The notes: generated by a model not told the origin, from the sequence alone. Counted from the first letter of the stretch, positions 41,426 to 51,461 are shown. The stretch: DNA of 64,000 nt from DATMNR01 sp963702765 (GCA_963702765.1 CAVPEB010000034.1:1-64000), one strand, 5' to 3'. Program-made: numbers and translations.

Positions 41426-42920
41426 CTAAGCAAACGAGCGACGAAATACGATGTCTCGTACGACACTCAGAACAAACCCCTGCAACTCGCGGATCTGGCT
41501 GGCTCTGGCTGATGAAAGCCAGTCGTCGAGCTTTTCTCCGGTGCGTGTTCGCAGCATATTCGCGAACTGCTGAACCAGTGTATATGCCTGATCCACCTCA
41601 GAGTGCAGAGATCGAAGCAGAGCAAGCGTTTCCTGTTCTTCAAAGGAAAGTTCTTCGGTAGGACGGCGAAGAAACAGGAAAACCAGCGTGTCGTGCAAGC
41701 ACAGGAGGGCGTGGAAGATAACGGTAGTTTGTTAGGATTCTTTCGTCCTTCTGGCAGGGAACGAGCAAGTTGCTTATGAACGAGCCTATATGAGAGTGGG
41801 TAGCCTGCCGCTACCAGTTCTCGATGCAACTGGGCGATAGTGTGGCAGCCTGCTTCCCACCGTTCGCGCAGGAATGGCAGATGTGAATCAAGTTCCATCC
41901 TGTGTTGGCGCGGTTGTTGTTCGGGAAATGCGTCACTGTTCAACCAGCGCGAGACCGTCGCATGGCCTCTCCCAACCTGGTTGGCGATGGCTGTCTGCGA
42001 GAAACCAAGCTTGCGTAAGGTCACGACGTGCTGGTACCCCGCCAGACGCTCCTCTCGCTTCGCCTGGCTCAGCGCGGCAGCTTTTGGACTTACTTTCGGC
42101 GGCTGTCTGGGTTGCGCAGTTTCCAGTGATGTGGCTCTTGACTCCTCAGTTTGGTGGGTCCGATACACTGCCAGATGACGTGCCAGCAATCCCTCTAGGG
42201 CTTCTCCAAGATTTTTCAACACGTGGAACCTGTCCGCACACTGGATGGCTTGGGGAGCACCACTGGCTGCCGCAGAAGCATAGTCGCCGCCGCGATCCCG
42301 ACCCGACCCGCGTCAATTTCCGGATGCGCACTCATCCAAGCAGCGGCGGTTTCTTTCTTGCGATCAGGCAAGAGGTCGATTGTCTGATGGCTTTGCATAT
42401 CTACCAGGATCGTGCCGAATTTCCTTCCACGACGGAAAGAGAAATCGTCTATTCCAAGCTCCGAGACGTGTTCTACGGGCAGTGTTGGAAGTGCCATGAT
42501 GCGTCGGAGAATCGTCGTCCTGCACGTCTGTATCCCCAAGCGATCCGTGACACGGACCCCAAGTCTGCCGCCAGTGGCCAGACCAAGGACCTGAACAATC
42601 TGATACAGACGCCGTGTCACCCGTGCCCACGGTTCAACAAAAGGAGTCAGGCGCTCCGCAAAGATTTTCCGAGCACAGGTTGAGACCTGACAAAAGAACT
42701 TCCTCACACAGACGAGCATGCACACGTGCTGTCCTCCACAGGGCAAGTCTATGAGTCTTCGGATGTAACGGCTGTGAACACGTGAGGCACAGACACCACA
42801 GAGTGGACAACAGGCACGCATCTGCACGGAAACCGCAGTCAGAGTGAGAACCTCATCGATCATCTCGATCTCTGTCACCGCCAATCCATTCGGCAAAGCC
42901 AACGCAACAGGCACTTTCAT
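41426..42920 (-). pseudogene. ISL3-type transposase, frameshifted and truncated
   Basis: N-terminal zinc-binding part with MRACCPLCGVCASRVHSRYI and the RRLIDLPCGG segment (42920 to ~42290), DDE start LGIDDFSFRRGRKFGTILVD. A frameshift near 42295 moves the reading to another frame (DRFHVLKNLGEALEGLLARH, then a long helical insert to ~41720). A second frameshift near 41710 leads to FLRRPTEELSFEEQETLALL and a stop at 41426. The expected ending with WSNGQ.EG and KL.KRQMYGR is missing. A dead copy. Confidence 0.85.
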
Positions 42921-43096
42921 CTTTTTTATGTGATCCTTCTACAATTTTCTGTCTTCTATTTCTACAGCAGCAGATGTGATCGGAGCAGAAAGCGCAGGGG
43001 GTGAGCCTGGTGGCCCACGCGCGACGCGGGTCTGCGTCGTGCGTGACCAGATTGAGTTCGGCAACACCGGCCACCCGGAGACAATAGAAGTGGCTG

Positions 43097-44096
43097 TTAG
43101 CCGGAAAGCCCCCCGAGCAGGCGCACGGCGTTCCCAGAGTAGACCGCAGCCATATCCTCTCTGGTAAGACCGGCCGAGTCGATGTCCGCTATCGTCGCCT
43201 CGACCGAGTTCGAAGGTCCAAGAGGCATGTCGGTGCCGAAGAGCACGTGCTCGCGGGCCGAAGAACTCGAGGACGCAGCGAACCGCGTGTGGCGCGCCGA
43301 ACAGCGCTGTGTCGACGTGGAACCTCCGGAAGTAGTCGAGCGGCGGCTGCGGAAGTCGGTCCTTGACCTGCCGATAGCCTGGGCCCATCGCGAGTCGGGC
43401 GGAGAAGTGCGGCACCATGCCGCCACCGTGGTGCGCGATCACGAGCTGGCGCGGGTGACGCTCCATGTGCCCGGAATAGACGAGGCGTGCAAGGGCGGCG
43501 GCGGTCTCGTAAGGCCAGCCGAGTGACCACCACAGGCCAAAGTCGGACCTGCTCTCGGCCGGATAGTCGGCCCACGCTGCGCTGCGCGTCGGGTGAAGCC
43601 ACACGGCGCGGCCGGCATCCTCGAGCCTGGTGAACAGCGGCTCGAAGCGTGGATCGTCGAGCGCCAAACCCAGGACGTTGGTATACAGCTGTGCGCCCAG
43701 CGCGCCGAGCTGAGTCAGGGCGCGGTCGAGCTCGCGCAAGGCGAGCTCGACGTCCGAGAGCGGCAGCGCGGCCGCGAATCCGGCGAAGCGATCCGGAAAC
43801 CGCTGGACTAGTTCCGCCATCTCGTCATTGGCGATGCGGGCAAACTCCGCCGAAACTTCCGGCGGCCCGGCCTCTTCAAGCGGCGGCACGGCAAGCACCA
43901 GGACCTGTGCGTAATCGCCGTACGGCTCGATCTTTCGCCACCTCGCGTCCAGATCGGTCAGCACAGGATCGAAGGAGAAGACCCCCTGACGGTAGTAGTC
44001 GAGCCGGTTTGGTGCCATGGTTTTCTCGAGCTGCCGCTCCAGCCGCTCGAGATACGAACGAGGCAGGATGTGCGCGAACGCATCGATCTTCCGCAT
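43097..44096 (-). pseudogene. Amidohydrolase (ACMSD/resorcylate decarboxylase-like), frameshifted
   Basis: GC-rich foreign-looking gene. Frame 1 (44096 to ~43250): MRKIDAFAHILPRSYLERLE, then VWLHPTRSAAW, VIAHHGGGMVPHFSARL and FHVDTALFGAPHAVRC, the metal His/Asp pattern of this family. After an extra base in CGGCCCGCGAG the correct ending EHVLFGTDMPLGP and GNAVRLLGGLSG is in another frame, stopping at 43097. Rejoined, the protein is about 333 residues. Members decarboxylate or hydrolyse small aromatic or heterocyclic acids. Inactive unless the shift is a sequencing error. Confidence 0.8.
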
Positions 44097-45041
44097 GTTT
44101 AAATCCTTTGTCGAATGGGAGACTCGTCTGGTTGAATGTTGCGAGCGAAGCCGAGGTCGTCGCTTGGAGCCACGTCAGTTCGCCACGGGTGAGCACCTCG
44201 GCAGCCTCGCTCGGCGTGCATGGACACGCGCGCCCCCTGATCGCCTGGCGCGCGGGATGTTCGCGCCCACAACGGCTGTGGTCGCCAGTGCGATCGGCGG
44301 ACCGAGCACACGTTTGCCGGCCGCGAGCGTTCCTCGTCGCCGTCTGGCTGCCGCCACGGCCCTCGGTGTTACTGGGTGGGAGTCTTCGATGAGGGTCCCT
44401 TCTGTGTGTACAGCATCGGGTTGCTCAGAGCGCGCCCAGTTTCTCCCCTGGAATACGGCAGGATAGGTCCGCATGATGCGTCGTGCGCGATGTCCGCAGA
44501 TGTATTGTGCCACAATCCGCCCAAGACCAGCAAGACCTTATCCGAAAACCGAAGACTTGGCCGTCTATGGCGAATTGTTACCCTAAAACGGGAATAGGGT
44601 TCTGTCCCTGGCCACCGTTCAGGAGTGAGCCTTTTCAGGTGTGCACAATGAAAATGCGACTCGATCATGTGAGTCGAGTGCTGCCAAAATGAGAACGAAG
44701 TTGACCCTCAATAGCTCTCCTCAGACATTTTTCGTCTAGCCATACTGTTTGAGCTTCTCCCAATCTGCATGGGTTGGTGGGGCAAAAGCTCTCACTGACG
44801 GTTTATGAGTGCCGGGTGACGAGCTCCTCTAGGAGGTGCAACCCGACACTTGCAATAAAAGGCGGTGCTTAGAGAAAGACTGGAGTGAACCCATTTGACT
44901 GGTTCATGCACACATGTGGTGCTTCGATCAAGGGCTATGAAAATGATCTCCGCAGTCCCTGGCCAGAGTCCCATGCTGCAATGAGAAGCCATGTGCTATA
45001 GTAAGCCTAAGTTTCGATTGGGAAGGTAGGTTTTCTTTCTG
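44097..45041. other. GC-rich then AT-rich gap (945 bases)
   Basis: 44097-44400 shares the high GC of the amidohydrolase and probably came with it; its long frames on both strands look random, although one minus frame contains a Tat-like stretch RRGTLAAGKRVLG. 44400-45041 is native in composition and holds no ORF or clear signal beyond the leader of the next gene. Confidence 0.4.
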
Positions 45042-45470
45042 ATGGCCATCTCTCACTTTGTAGTGACCCTGGTTGATCGCATGATGACATGGGTCTATGA
45101 AAAGAGCGACGGACGGCTCGGAAGTCGCCTGGGGAACATGGGCATGTTGGTCCTCCAGACCACCGGGCGCAAAAGCGGCGAGAAGCGCAGTCACACCTTG
45201 CAATATATGCCTGATGGAGCCAGGTATGTGATCGTGGCCAGCAATAACGGGCAAGATCGTCATCCAGGCTGGTATCACAACCTCCTCAGCAATCCTCACG
45301 TGAGCATCCAGATTGGACGCCGCCGGCAGGCCGCGCTGGCCACCGTGGCCGGACCGGAGGAGTACGCCCAGCTGTGGCCGCGGCTGATTGCCCAGAATCC
45401 CCCGTGGGAATCGTATGCCAAACGCACGACTCGCAAGATTCCCGTGGTGATCTTGCATCCGCTAGCCTGA
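45042..45470 (+). CDS. Deazaflavin (F420)-dependent nitroreductase-family protein
   Basis: 142 residues. Split-barrel flavin fold: GMLVLQTTGRKSGEKRSHTL, then YVIVASNNGQDRHPGWYHNL and NPHVSIQIGRRR. That motif set is the DDN/FDOR group (nitroreductase family deazaflavin-dependent oxidoreductase), which uses reduced F420 to reduce activated double bonds or nitro groups. No F420 genes are nearby. GGAAGG lies about 15 bases upstream, so the binding site is weak. Confidence 0.88.
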   Translation: MAISHFVVTLVDRMMTWVYEKSDGRLGSRLGNMGMLVLQTTGRKSGEKRSHTLQYMPDGARYVIVASNNGQDRHPGWYHNLLSNPHVSIQIGRRRQAALATVAGPEEYAQLWPRLIAQNPPWESYAKRTTRKIPVVILHPLA

Positions 45471-45683
45471 AAGAGGAGAGCGTTGGGAACGTCGAATCAC
45501 CACATGTGTGCCAGACTCACCATTGAGAGCAAAAGCGGCTCACTCTTCTTGCATAGAGGGTAATGCGTGAGAATGCACATCCAGAGTCATCGCGAACTGG
45601 CTATGCACGAGAATTTCTTGTACTACCTTCGGGTGAACTATTTTTGCAAGTAAAATAGTCGTCGCGCTGTCTCCGACATCACT

Positions 45684-46223
45684 TTACACGCCAAGAAGAG
45701 ATTTTATCTGAAATGCTTTGATGATCTGAATGATCCCATAAACGAGCGCGAATAGTCCAAGCAACCACACAATCGACAAAATGCTTGATGACGGGTGGAG
45801 AAAGAAGACGATGCCTATGATGATTGACAGAATTCCACCGACTATTGCCAACCATTCGATACCATTAGCTCTTAACAATGCCGAAATCACGCTAAAAAAT
45901 CCGGCAATGATGAGCCATAATGCGACAAGGTAGAAGATTAACAGAGCCACGTTTCCCGGGTGGATGAAACTCAGGACTCCTATCACAATACCCACAATCC
46001 CTATCAGAAACACAATCAACCATGCTCTCGACGACTTGCGCTCCTGCAATGAAACGACGATAGCCAGAATTCCATCTATCAGGACATATGCGCCAAAGAG
46101 GTATACGAGAAATAAGAGCGTAAATTCAACCGAAATGAGGGCCATAATGCCGAAAAGGAGCGCGATGATCCCACGCAATAATATCAGTACCCAGTACTGG
46201 CGTGGTGTCTCTACTACAACCAT
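45684..46223 (-). CDS. HdeD/DUF308 acid-resistance-type membrane protein
   Basis: 179 residues from the ATG at 46223 (AGGAGA six bases upstream). Six membrane helices in pairs: WVLILLRGIIALLFGIMALI, LIVFLIGIVGIVIGVLSFIH, IEWLAIVGGILSIIIGIVFF, IVWLLGLFALVYGIIQIIKA. The repeated LRGI..L.FGI pattern is characteristic of HdeD. Members are linked to acid and other stresses. A 28-residue membrane ORF with a very good ribosome-binding site lies upstream on the same strand. Confidence 0.88.
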   Translation of the reverse strand: MVVVETPRQYWVLILLRGIIALLFGIMALISVEFTLLFLVYLFGAYVLIDGILAIVVSLQERKSSRAWLIVFLIGIVGIVIGVLSFIHPGNVALLIFYLVALWLIIAGFFSVISALLRANGIEWLAIVGGILSIIIGIVFFLHPSSSILSIVWLLGLFALVYGIIQIIKAFQIKSLLGV

Positions 46224-46288
46224 ATCAATTCTCCTATTGAAAAAATACTCAGGCAAGATCGATAATGAACTTGACAGGCAACTCCAGT

Positions 46289-46369
46289 CCTGTCATGCTG
46301 AGGCAACGAGACGCTTCGTTGCCTTGTGTGCTAGACCCTTCGCTTTGCTCAATCCGACACAATGACAAT
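46289..46369. repeat. Repeat in inverted arrangement, TCATNCTGAG family
   Basis: Left part TCCTGTCATGCTGAGGCAACGA and its local hairpin GGCAACGA/TCGTTGCC; right part, read on the minus strand, TTGTCATTGTGTCGGATTGA, GCAAAGCGAAGGG. Both are divergent forms of the TGTCATTCTGAGCGAAG repeat found at 60858. Lies between two minus-strand genes. Confidence 0.5.
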
Positions 46370-46387
46370 TCTATCTTACCGCATGGC

Positions 46388-46474
46388 TTAAAGCAATGCA
46401 AAAGCGAGGGCAAGCAAGACAATCATGAGACCGAAAGCAATTGCAAGGTACGTTGAAAGGCGTTGTTGTTGCAT
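46388..46474 (-). CDS. 28-residue single-helix membrane peptide
   Basis: Starts MQQQRLSTYLAIAFGLMIVL, ends LALAFALL. AAGGAG stands six bases before the ATG. One membrane helix, positively charged N terminus, so the C terminus faces out. It is 165 bases upstream of the HdeD-type gene on the same strand. Too short for family assignment; the strong binding site makes translation plausible. Confidence 0.45.
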   Translation of the reverse strand: MQQQRLSTYLAIAFGLMIVLLALAFALL

Positions 46475-47197
46475 GACATTCTCCTTTTAAATCAGGTCGA
46501 AACGCTCGGCATAGATACTGCCCGTAAACACTCCCAGTTACACAAAGGCTTGCAATTACTTTGTTCTACACCTATAGTCCAGGGCGGCCTAAAAAGAGGC
46601 GATGTTGAGCCGACCAACGGCTACTCTCTCAGATTCAGGGTACTCGAAAAAATGAGATAGAGCTATACCCTTCAGGTGGTAAATAGGTAATAGATTTTGA
46701 CAGCAGCTAGTTACAATCGATGAGATGAAGGCCTTTATGCCTCGGGTAATGTCAACGAAAAAGACTTCTATAAATTGCTATAGATGTGATAATGTGCTAT
46801 GCTTTTTATAGATTTTGATGCAGAGATGGTTGAAGCGCTGTCTCACTCAAGCGGGCATAACATAGATCGTTTTTACCCGCATCGTGCCTTGAGAGCATCG
46901 TAAATAGTGACGCTTATAGATGAAACTGAATTTGACCGGTTGAGAAATCAAAGCCCACCTGTTCCTAAATTTTTCAAGGGCATCCGTTTTATAGTCAATA
47001 TTCTTGTTGTCCTTTCGAAAGGACTAAGCTAAGTGATGAATAAAACAGAGCATCCTGCTTCCCTGTTCCCACCAGATACAATTTCAATCGACACCTTGAT
47101 GCGAACGAAATTCTTCCGTCCACGTGTTAGTAGCGATGTCATTTCTCGAGACAGTCGATTGGCTTCCTCCAGGATCGCGAGAGCCTGTGCAGCCACA
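46475..47197. other. Gap (723 bases) with a small repeat and a palindrome
   Basis: Contains the conserved tail listed at 46598-46660 and a perfect 16-base palindrome GTCCTTTCGAAAGGAC (47009-47024). A minus-strand frame near 46870-47000 reads vaguely like protein (DALEKFRNRW) but has no start or signals. Nothing else seen. Confidence 0.4.
46598..46660 (+). repeat. Divergent copy of the 51751-51813 tail (DUF2442-like end)
   Basis: The frame GDVEPTNGYSLRFRVLEKMR then stop matches VYVEPLNDYPLRISIRENAR then stop at 51751-51813. Frame and stop are conserved between copies, so the similarity is at protein level. VEP-N-Y-LR looks like the start of DUF2442-like proteins cut after ~20 residues. The next ~40 bases (AGCTATACC, TAGGTAATAGATT) are also alike. 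Confidence 0.5.
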
Positions 47198-47677
47198 TTA
47201 TGGTCTGATGAGTATACCAGCTGCGATGATGAAGAGAAAAATAAGTGTTGACACGATTATTGTGACAATGAGGAGTATTCTGCGCTCGAAGTATAAGGAG
47301 ACTAATGAAAATAAAACCACAATAAATAAGAATGCAGCGGCAGAACAAATACCGTAGAATGGCAGAATATATAACCATGAGGGCTCATCTGTTGGGCGAT
47401 AGCGAAGTCCTACATATCCCCACGGCACTATGATTAATGCGTTCACGAGAATTGCTGGCACATTTACTCTGATTTGCTGTATGAGAATTTTCTTTCTCTC
47501 TTTAAATAAAAAGCTCAAATTCTCCTGTCTTTGTTGGGCATCCTCAATCTTATTGGAAAACTGTTTACACTCATCAAAGCAACTTGCAACGACTTGCTGT
47601 TGGAGTGCGATGGTGACGGCGAGAACTGTCGCCAACGTCCCATAGAGATCAGCAAGAATATTCGATTCACTCAACAT
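47198..47677 (-). CDS. Membrane protein of unknown function with central hydrophilic loop
   Basis: 159 residues. N-terminal hydrophobic stretch around TLATVLAVTIALQQQVVASC, charged coiled loop (FSNKIEDAQQRQENLSFLFK), then three helices: VPAILVNALIIVPWGYVGLR, YILPFYGICSAAAFLFIVVL, and ILLIVTIIVSTLIFLFIIAA. No family recognised. The layout resembles small sensors or phage/immunity membrane proteins, but there is no evidence for either. It stands alone. Confidence 0.65.
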   Translation of the reverse strand: MLSESNILADLYGTLATVLAVTIALQQQVVASCFDECKQFSNKIEDAQQRQENLSFLFKERKKILIQQIRVNVPAILVNALIIVPWGYVGLRYRPTDEPSWLYILPFYGICSAAAFLFIVVLFSLVSLYFERRILLIVTIIVSTLIFLFIIAAGILIRP

Positions 47678-47800
47678 CTGATAGCTCCTGATATTTCATT
47701 TCGTCTCACCTGACGATTTAGTCCTGCATATATTATACTAGCCGGCACCTGGTGCTGGCGGTACTTCCTTACGGGCTGCTTCAGACACACAGCCAAGGTC

Positions 47801-49000
47801 TTACATCGCTTCGGAGATGGGTATCTCAATTGGCGTGGCCGTTTGTTCTGGCAACAGCGCTGCTTGTTTCGGGAGCACTTCTTCTGGCGGGAACAGTTTG
47901 GGATGATCATGTTCCCATCTGTGCCAGTACGCCACAGTGATCTGCTGAAGTACACCTGCCACAGGGATCGCGAGGAACCCCCCAAGCAACCCGAAGAGTT
48001 CTGCGCCTGCAAAGAGTGCGAAAATGGCCACAATGGGATGCACTCCCACGGTACTGCTGAAAATGCGTGGCGCAAGAACCTCTCCCATGACCACTCCCAG
48101 GAGTAAAACCAGAAAGACAGCCACGATCAGGGTCACCACCCATCCCTGTGAGAGAGCCGCCAGGATACACAGCGCTGCGATGATATAGGTACCGATCACC
48201 GGGAGAAAGTACAGGAAAAAGAAGAGAACTGCCAGCAAAGCTGCATACGGGACATGCAGCAGCGCAAGCACAATCCCCGTAAGGATAGCTCCAATAAGCG
48301 CCAGCAGCAACGTGCCCCGAAGATATCCGCCGAGACTCTGATCAAGGGTATGGAGCAGAAAAGTGATAGTGCCCCTCTGATTCACCGGAGTTTTGTAGCT
48401 GAGCCAGCGAATGATACGAGGGCCATCAAGTAGAAAGTAGACACCGAGCGTGATCACAATGACGAAGTTGAGGAGATTGCTGAACAATCCGAGCAGGAAA
48501 GGAAGCAGTCCTGGGAGAGCCCCCTGCGCTTGAGACAAAATCTGGGTCTTGAGCTGGTCAATCTGGTCTTTGGTAATGCCAAACTTTGCTAGAGATGCAA
48601 AGTACGATTTCGCCTGACGATCTCCAGCAGGGCTTAAAAGAAATTGTATGGATTTCACGAGTGAAGCTACTTGCGGATTGATGGAGGAAGCCACGATAAA
48701 CAGAACCACAGTCAAGACACCAGCCACCAGGAGAAAAGCCACAAGGATTGCCAGGGGCCTAGGGAGGCGGCGTTGGAAGGGCTGGACAAGCGGATAAATG
48801 AAATAGGCAAACAGAGCAGAAAGCAGCAGAATAATGACTGCCGTTAAGATCAGCGAAATCCCGTACAGCGCAACCAATCCGATGGCTATACACCCTACAA
48901 CCGTTACGACGTTGATCAGTCTTCTCATCCGAGAGCGGCCAGGAGGAGAAGCATCGGTTGCAGTCTTCACCAGTTCAGTATCAGTCGTAGATTGAGACAT
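47801..49000 (-). CDS. AI-2E family transporter (PerM/TqsA-like)
   Basis: 399 residues, about eight helices. Family features: two N-terminal helices (VVTVVGCIAIGLVALYGISL, LLLSALFAYFIYPLVQPFQR), a soluble segment with KSYFASLAKFGITKDQIDQL, and the C-terminal pore-like pair with LPVIGTYIIAALCILAALSQ and LLGVVMGEVLAPRIFSSTVG, then GLLGGFLAIPVAGVL. Members export autoinducer-like or other small compounds, or act in ion exchange; substrate unknown. The DUF2252 gene ends 14 bases upstream, so the two are an operon. Confidence 0.88.
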   Translation of the reverse strand: MSQSTTDTELVKTATDASPPGRSRMRRLINVVTVVGCIAIGLVALYGISLILTAVIILLLSALFAYFIYPLVQPFQRRLPRPLAILVAFLLVAGVLTVVLFIVASSINPQVASLVKSIQFLLSPAGDRQAKSYFASLAKFGITKDQIDQLKTQILSQAQGALPGLLPFLLGLFSNLLNFVIVITLGVYFLLDGPRIIRWLSYKTPVNQRGTITFLLHTLDQSLGGYLRGTLLLALIGAILTGIVLALLHVPYAALLAVLFFFLYFLPVIGTYIIAALCILAALSQGWVVTLIVAVFLVLLLGVVMGEVLAPRIFSSTVGVHPIVAIFALFAGAELFGLLGGFLAIPVAGVLQQITVAYWHRWEHDHPKLFPPEEVLPKQAALLPEQTATPIEIPISEAM

Positions 49001-49014
49001 ACCTTGTATTCCTC

Positions 49015-50388
49015 TTAGACGCCGACTTGAGCTTGCACATGTCCATCTTTGATGGCGGCCAGCAATGCCGCGTGGTCGCGTTCGGCCTGGTCGGCATACA
49101 CCTCGGCAAAGGCGGCAATGGCCTGGTCGAATGTATCGTTGTTGCCCAGGTAACCACTAATCTGTGCCGGGTCACTCGTACGTGCGTGTGCTCGTGCCAG
49201 GGTTGCTCCACAGACCTGGACATAGGCTGTAAAACGCACTGGATCCATCTCTTCGACATCGACCGAGAACTTCATATCACGCAACTGGCGCCCGTAGTAA
49301 TGTCTGCCACCATAAGTCGACCATCCCAGGAAGATATCACTTTGTGCCTGCATCATGCGCTGTCCAATTACCACCCTTTGCCCATGGTGGGGATAGGGAC
49401 TGGCTCCCAAATATTGCTCCAGCACTGAGGCTGACGCCTCCTTGATCTGGATGAACAGCGGGTCGTTTACCTCTGGTCCTCCTAACGCCAGCACGATAGC
49501 GCAATGCGTGCCCACGCTACCGACTCCCACCACTTTCTGTGCGACATCCACTGCATGATAGCGCATAATGACAGTGCGCAGTTCATCTCTCAGGCTCCAC
49601 AGGTATTCTGTTACCAGTGCTTTCCACTCGTCCGTCTCCAGATCGTCTTTGTTGGGGTGGAGAGGATCGTAGTGATAGATCAAGGGAGGTTCATCCTTGA
49701 TACGGTACTTCCCATCCACCACCGCAGCCAGCTTGGGAAAGGTTTCGATGCGCGTGCGTTTACTGGCCTTCTTCGTATCCCGCTCCAATTGTTTTTGTAA
49801 CTTTTTGCTACCCTTCATACCACTTAACATAGCTTCAATGTTTCCTGCGTCCAGGTGGTAGTACCAGAGGTCCAGGTGGTTCATCATGGCAAATTGGTAC
49901 ATGTGTTCGCGGTAGTATTGCAGGCAACTCAAGACGGCTTTCCTGCTCTTCTGGGCAGTGTAGCCATTCTGCCGGGCGGCCAGGACAATGCTCGCAGCCA
50001 GCCGCTTCACATCCCATTCCCAGGGACCCTCAAGCGTTTCGTCGAAGTCGTTGACATCGAAGACCAGCTTGCGTTCTGGAGTGGCAAAGGCACCGAAATT
50101 CGAGATGTGCGCATCACCACAGACCTGCGCCCGGATGCCGGAGACGGGCGTCTTTGCCAGGTCGTATGCCATGATGTCTGCTGTTCCGCGATAGAACGCG
50201 AAAGGTGATGCCGACATACGTCCAAAGCGAATGGGCACAAGGTGTTGCAGGCGTGTTTTATTGGCCTCTTCCAGTGTGCTAATTGGATCGGGACGTTCAG
50301 GATCTGCGGCCCACTCTGCATGGCTGGAAAGGGGAGCCTTGTCACGCAGCGCCTTCCCGGCAGCATATTGTTCCGATTGTGTTTTCAA
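49015..50388 (-). CDS. DUF2252 protein (kinase-like fold)
   Basis: 457 residues from a TTG at 50388, with 47 bases overlapping the upstream membrane gene. Motifs: FGRMSASPFAFYRGTADIMA, VCGDAHISNFGAFATPERKL, DVNDFDETLEGPWEWDVKRL and a C-terminal tail with RDAHARTSDPAQISGYLG-like DP. GDAHxxNF and DxNDFDE resemble the catalytic and metal loops of aminoglycoside-phosphotransferase-type kinases. Biochemical role unknown. No AUG is available before residue ~60, so the TTG start is accepted with caution. Confidence 0.87.
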   Translation of the reverse strand: MKTQSEQYAAGKALRDKAPLSSHAEWAADPERPDPISTLEEANKTRLQHLVPIRFGRMSASPFAFYRGTADIMAYDLAKTPVSGIRAQVCGDAHISNFGAFATPERKLVFDVNDFDETLEGPWEWDVKRLAASIVLAARQNGYTAQKSRKAVLSCLQYYREHMYQFAMMNHLDLWYYHLDAGNIEAMLSGMKGSKKLQKQLERDTKKASKRTRIETFPKLAAVVDGKYRIKDEPPLIYHYDPLHPNKDDLETDEWKALVTEYLWSLRDELRTVIMRYHAVDVAQKVVGVGSVGTHCAIVLALGGPEVNDPLFIQIKEASASVLEQYLGASPYPHHGQRVVIGQRMMQAQSDIFLGWSTYGGRHYYGRQLRDMKFSVDVEEMDPVRFTAYVQVCGATLARAHARTSDPAQISGYLGNNDTFDQAIAAFAEVYADQAERDHAALLAAIKDGHVQAQVGV

Positions 50389-50806
50389 TTCTCAATTCCA
50401 TGCATCTGGCACGGTAGGAGAGGTGGTATGGGTTGTCATCATGGTTCTCCTTTAGTCTGTCCCATCCCTGGACGGCTTGCTTTTGCTTCGCTCTACTCAC
50501 GTTATAGGCCAGCACTGCCGCGACCAACAGGAAGGGAGATGCCAGCAACGCCCACCAGCCGGCAATAAAGAAGAACGCTATACCAGCAATCAGCAGCAGC
50601 ACTGCTCCTGTAATGGGAATAAACATAGCCAGTATCGAGCCTACCAACGCGATCAAGACCACAAACAGGCCCCAGAAGAAGTGTGTTTGATCATCAGTTA
50701 TTCCAGCAACTCTCCCCAGGACGTGAAGGGAGGAGTACAGGAGGTTGATGGTAAAGGCAACAACAACTCCAATGAGACCTAAGATCAGAGCAAAGATGCG
50801 AGACAT
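50342..50806 (-). CDS. Small three-helix membrane protein, second copy
   Basis: 154 residues. First ~105 residues are the same family as 34108: ILGLIGVVVAFTINLLYSSL, HVLGRVAGITDDQTHFFWGL, FFFIAGWWALLASPFLLVAA. The C-terminal ~50 residues (KQKQAVQGWDRLKENHDDNP to TIGTICCREGAA) are an extension that overlaps the DUF2252 start and may be a read-through after loss of the original stop. Confidence 0.8.
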   Translation of the reverse strand: MSRIFALILGLIGVVVAFTINLLYSSLHVLGRVAGITDDQTHFFWGLFVVLIALVGSILAMFIPITGAVLLLIAGIAFFFIAGWWALLASPFLLVAAVLAYNVSRAKQKQAVQGWDRLKENHDDNPYHLSYRARCMELRIENTIGTICCREGAA

Positions 50807-51014
50807 AGTTCTTTTCCTTTCCGTTCATCTAGACTACAATACGCTACCTGTATCCTCGATGATGGTCTCAATCGTTGATCGGCCCTTCATTGAGAGGAAA
50901 GAGCAGACGACACCATCAACGAGCGTTTGTGCGGTAGCTCGTTCCGAGTTGTACGGCTGTGCACGAAAACGTGGAACTTACCCGGAATGAGCGGTCAGCC
51001 ATTCGACTTTGATA

Positions 51015-51461
51015 TCAGATCGCTGCTGCTGCATCCTCCGCGTCAAGACGCGCCAATGCTGCATTGAGCACCTGGTATTCAGCTTCTTCGATTGCGGCGT
51101 AGGCGAATTCGACCGCAGCCTCTGCATTGGCCTCGGCTCGCTCAGCCCGTTTCTCCAGCTGGTCTGCCTTCAGATTTGCCTTGGCCTTGTCTACATCCTT
51201 ATGGACCTTGTCAACGTGGGCCTTCCAGTTGTTCTGAACCTGGCCCCACCACTGATTGGTTTCGTCCTTGGCTTCTTTGGCATCTGCCTTCACATCGTCG
51301 GATGCCTTCCTGGCATCCGCTTCGGCGGCATTAACCCGCTGCTCCAGCGCTGCTTTATCCCTGGCCTTCGCCGCGTTCGCGTTGGCTTCTGCCTCACTGG
51401 CCTTCTCCGACAGCCCCTTCAGCTGAGCCGATGCCTTGTCCATTTGATCCGAAATACTCAT
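51015..51461 (-). CDS. Alanine/lysine-rich coiled-coil protein
   Basis: 148 residues from the ATG at 51461 (GAGAG about 11 bases upstream). Almost wholly helical: SISDQMDKASAQLKGLSEKA, AANAAKARDKAALEQRVNAA, DVKADAKEAKDETNQWWGQV, then AKANLKADQLEKRAERAEAN to the end. No Cys, very few large hydrophobics except around WWGQVQNNW. This is like LEA-type or apolipoprotein-like stress proteins. Probably soluble or membrane-surface bound. The long upstream frame is not used. Confidence 0.72.
   Translation of the reverse strand: MSISDQMDKASAQLKGLSEKASEAEANANAAKARDKAALEQRVNAAEADARKASDDVKADAKEAKDETNQWWGQVQNNWKAHVDKVHKDVDKAKANLKADQLEKRAERAEANAEAAVEFAYAAIEEAEYQVLNAALARLDAEDAAAAI

Noticed and set aside
43649..44392. 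247-codon plus-strand frame
   Set aside because: Antisense to the amidohydrolase in very GC-rich DNA, Arg-rich and without motifs.
44175..44513. Possible Tat-signal protein on the minus strand
   Set aside because: A Tat-like stretch is present, but the frame has no plausible start and the rest looks random in GC-rich DNA.
46463..46660. 65-codon plus-strand frame as a full gene
   Set aside because: Starts with a TTG lacking a binding site and is antisense to the 28-residue ORF start; only its last 20 codons are supported by comparison with 51751-51813.
49835..50366. Several 60-120-codon frames within DUF2252 on both strands
   Set aside because: Shadow frames of a gene with strong family motifs.
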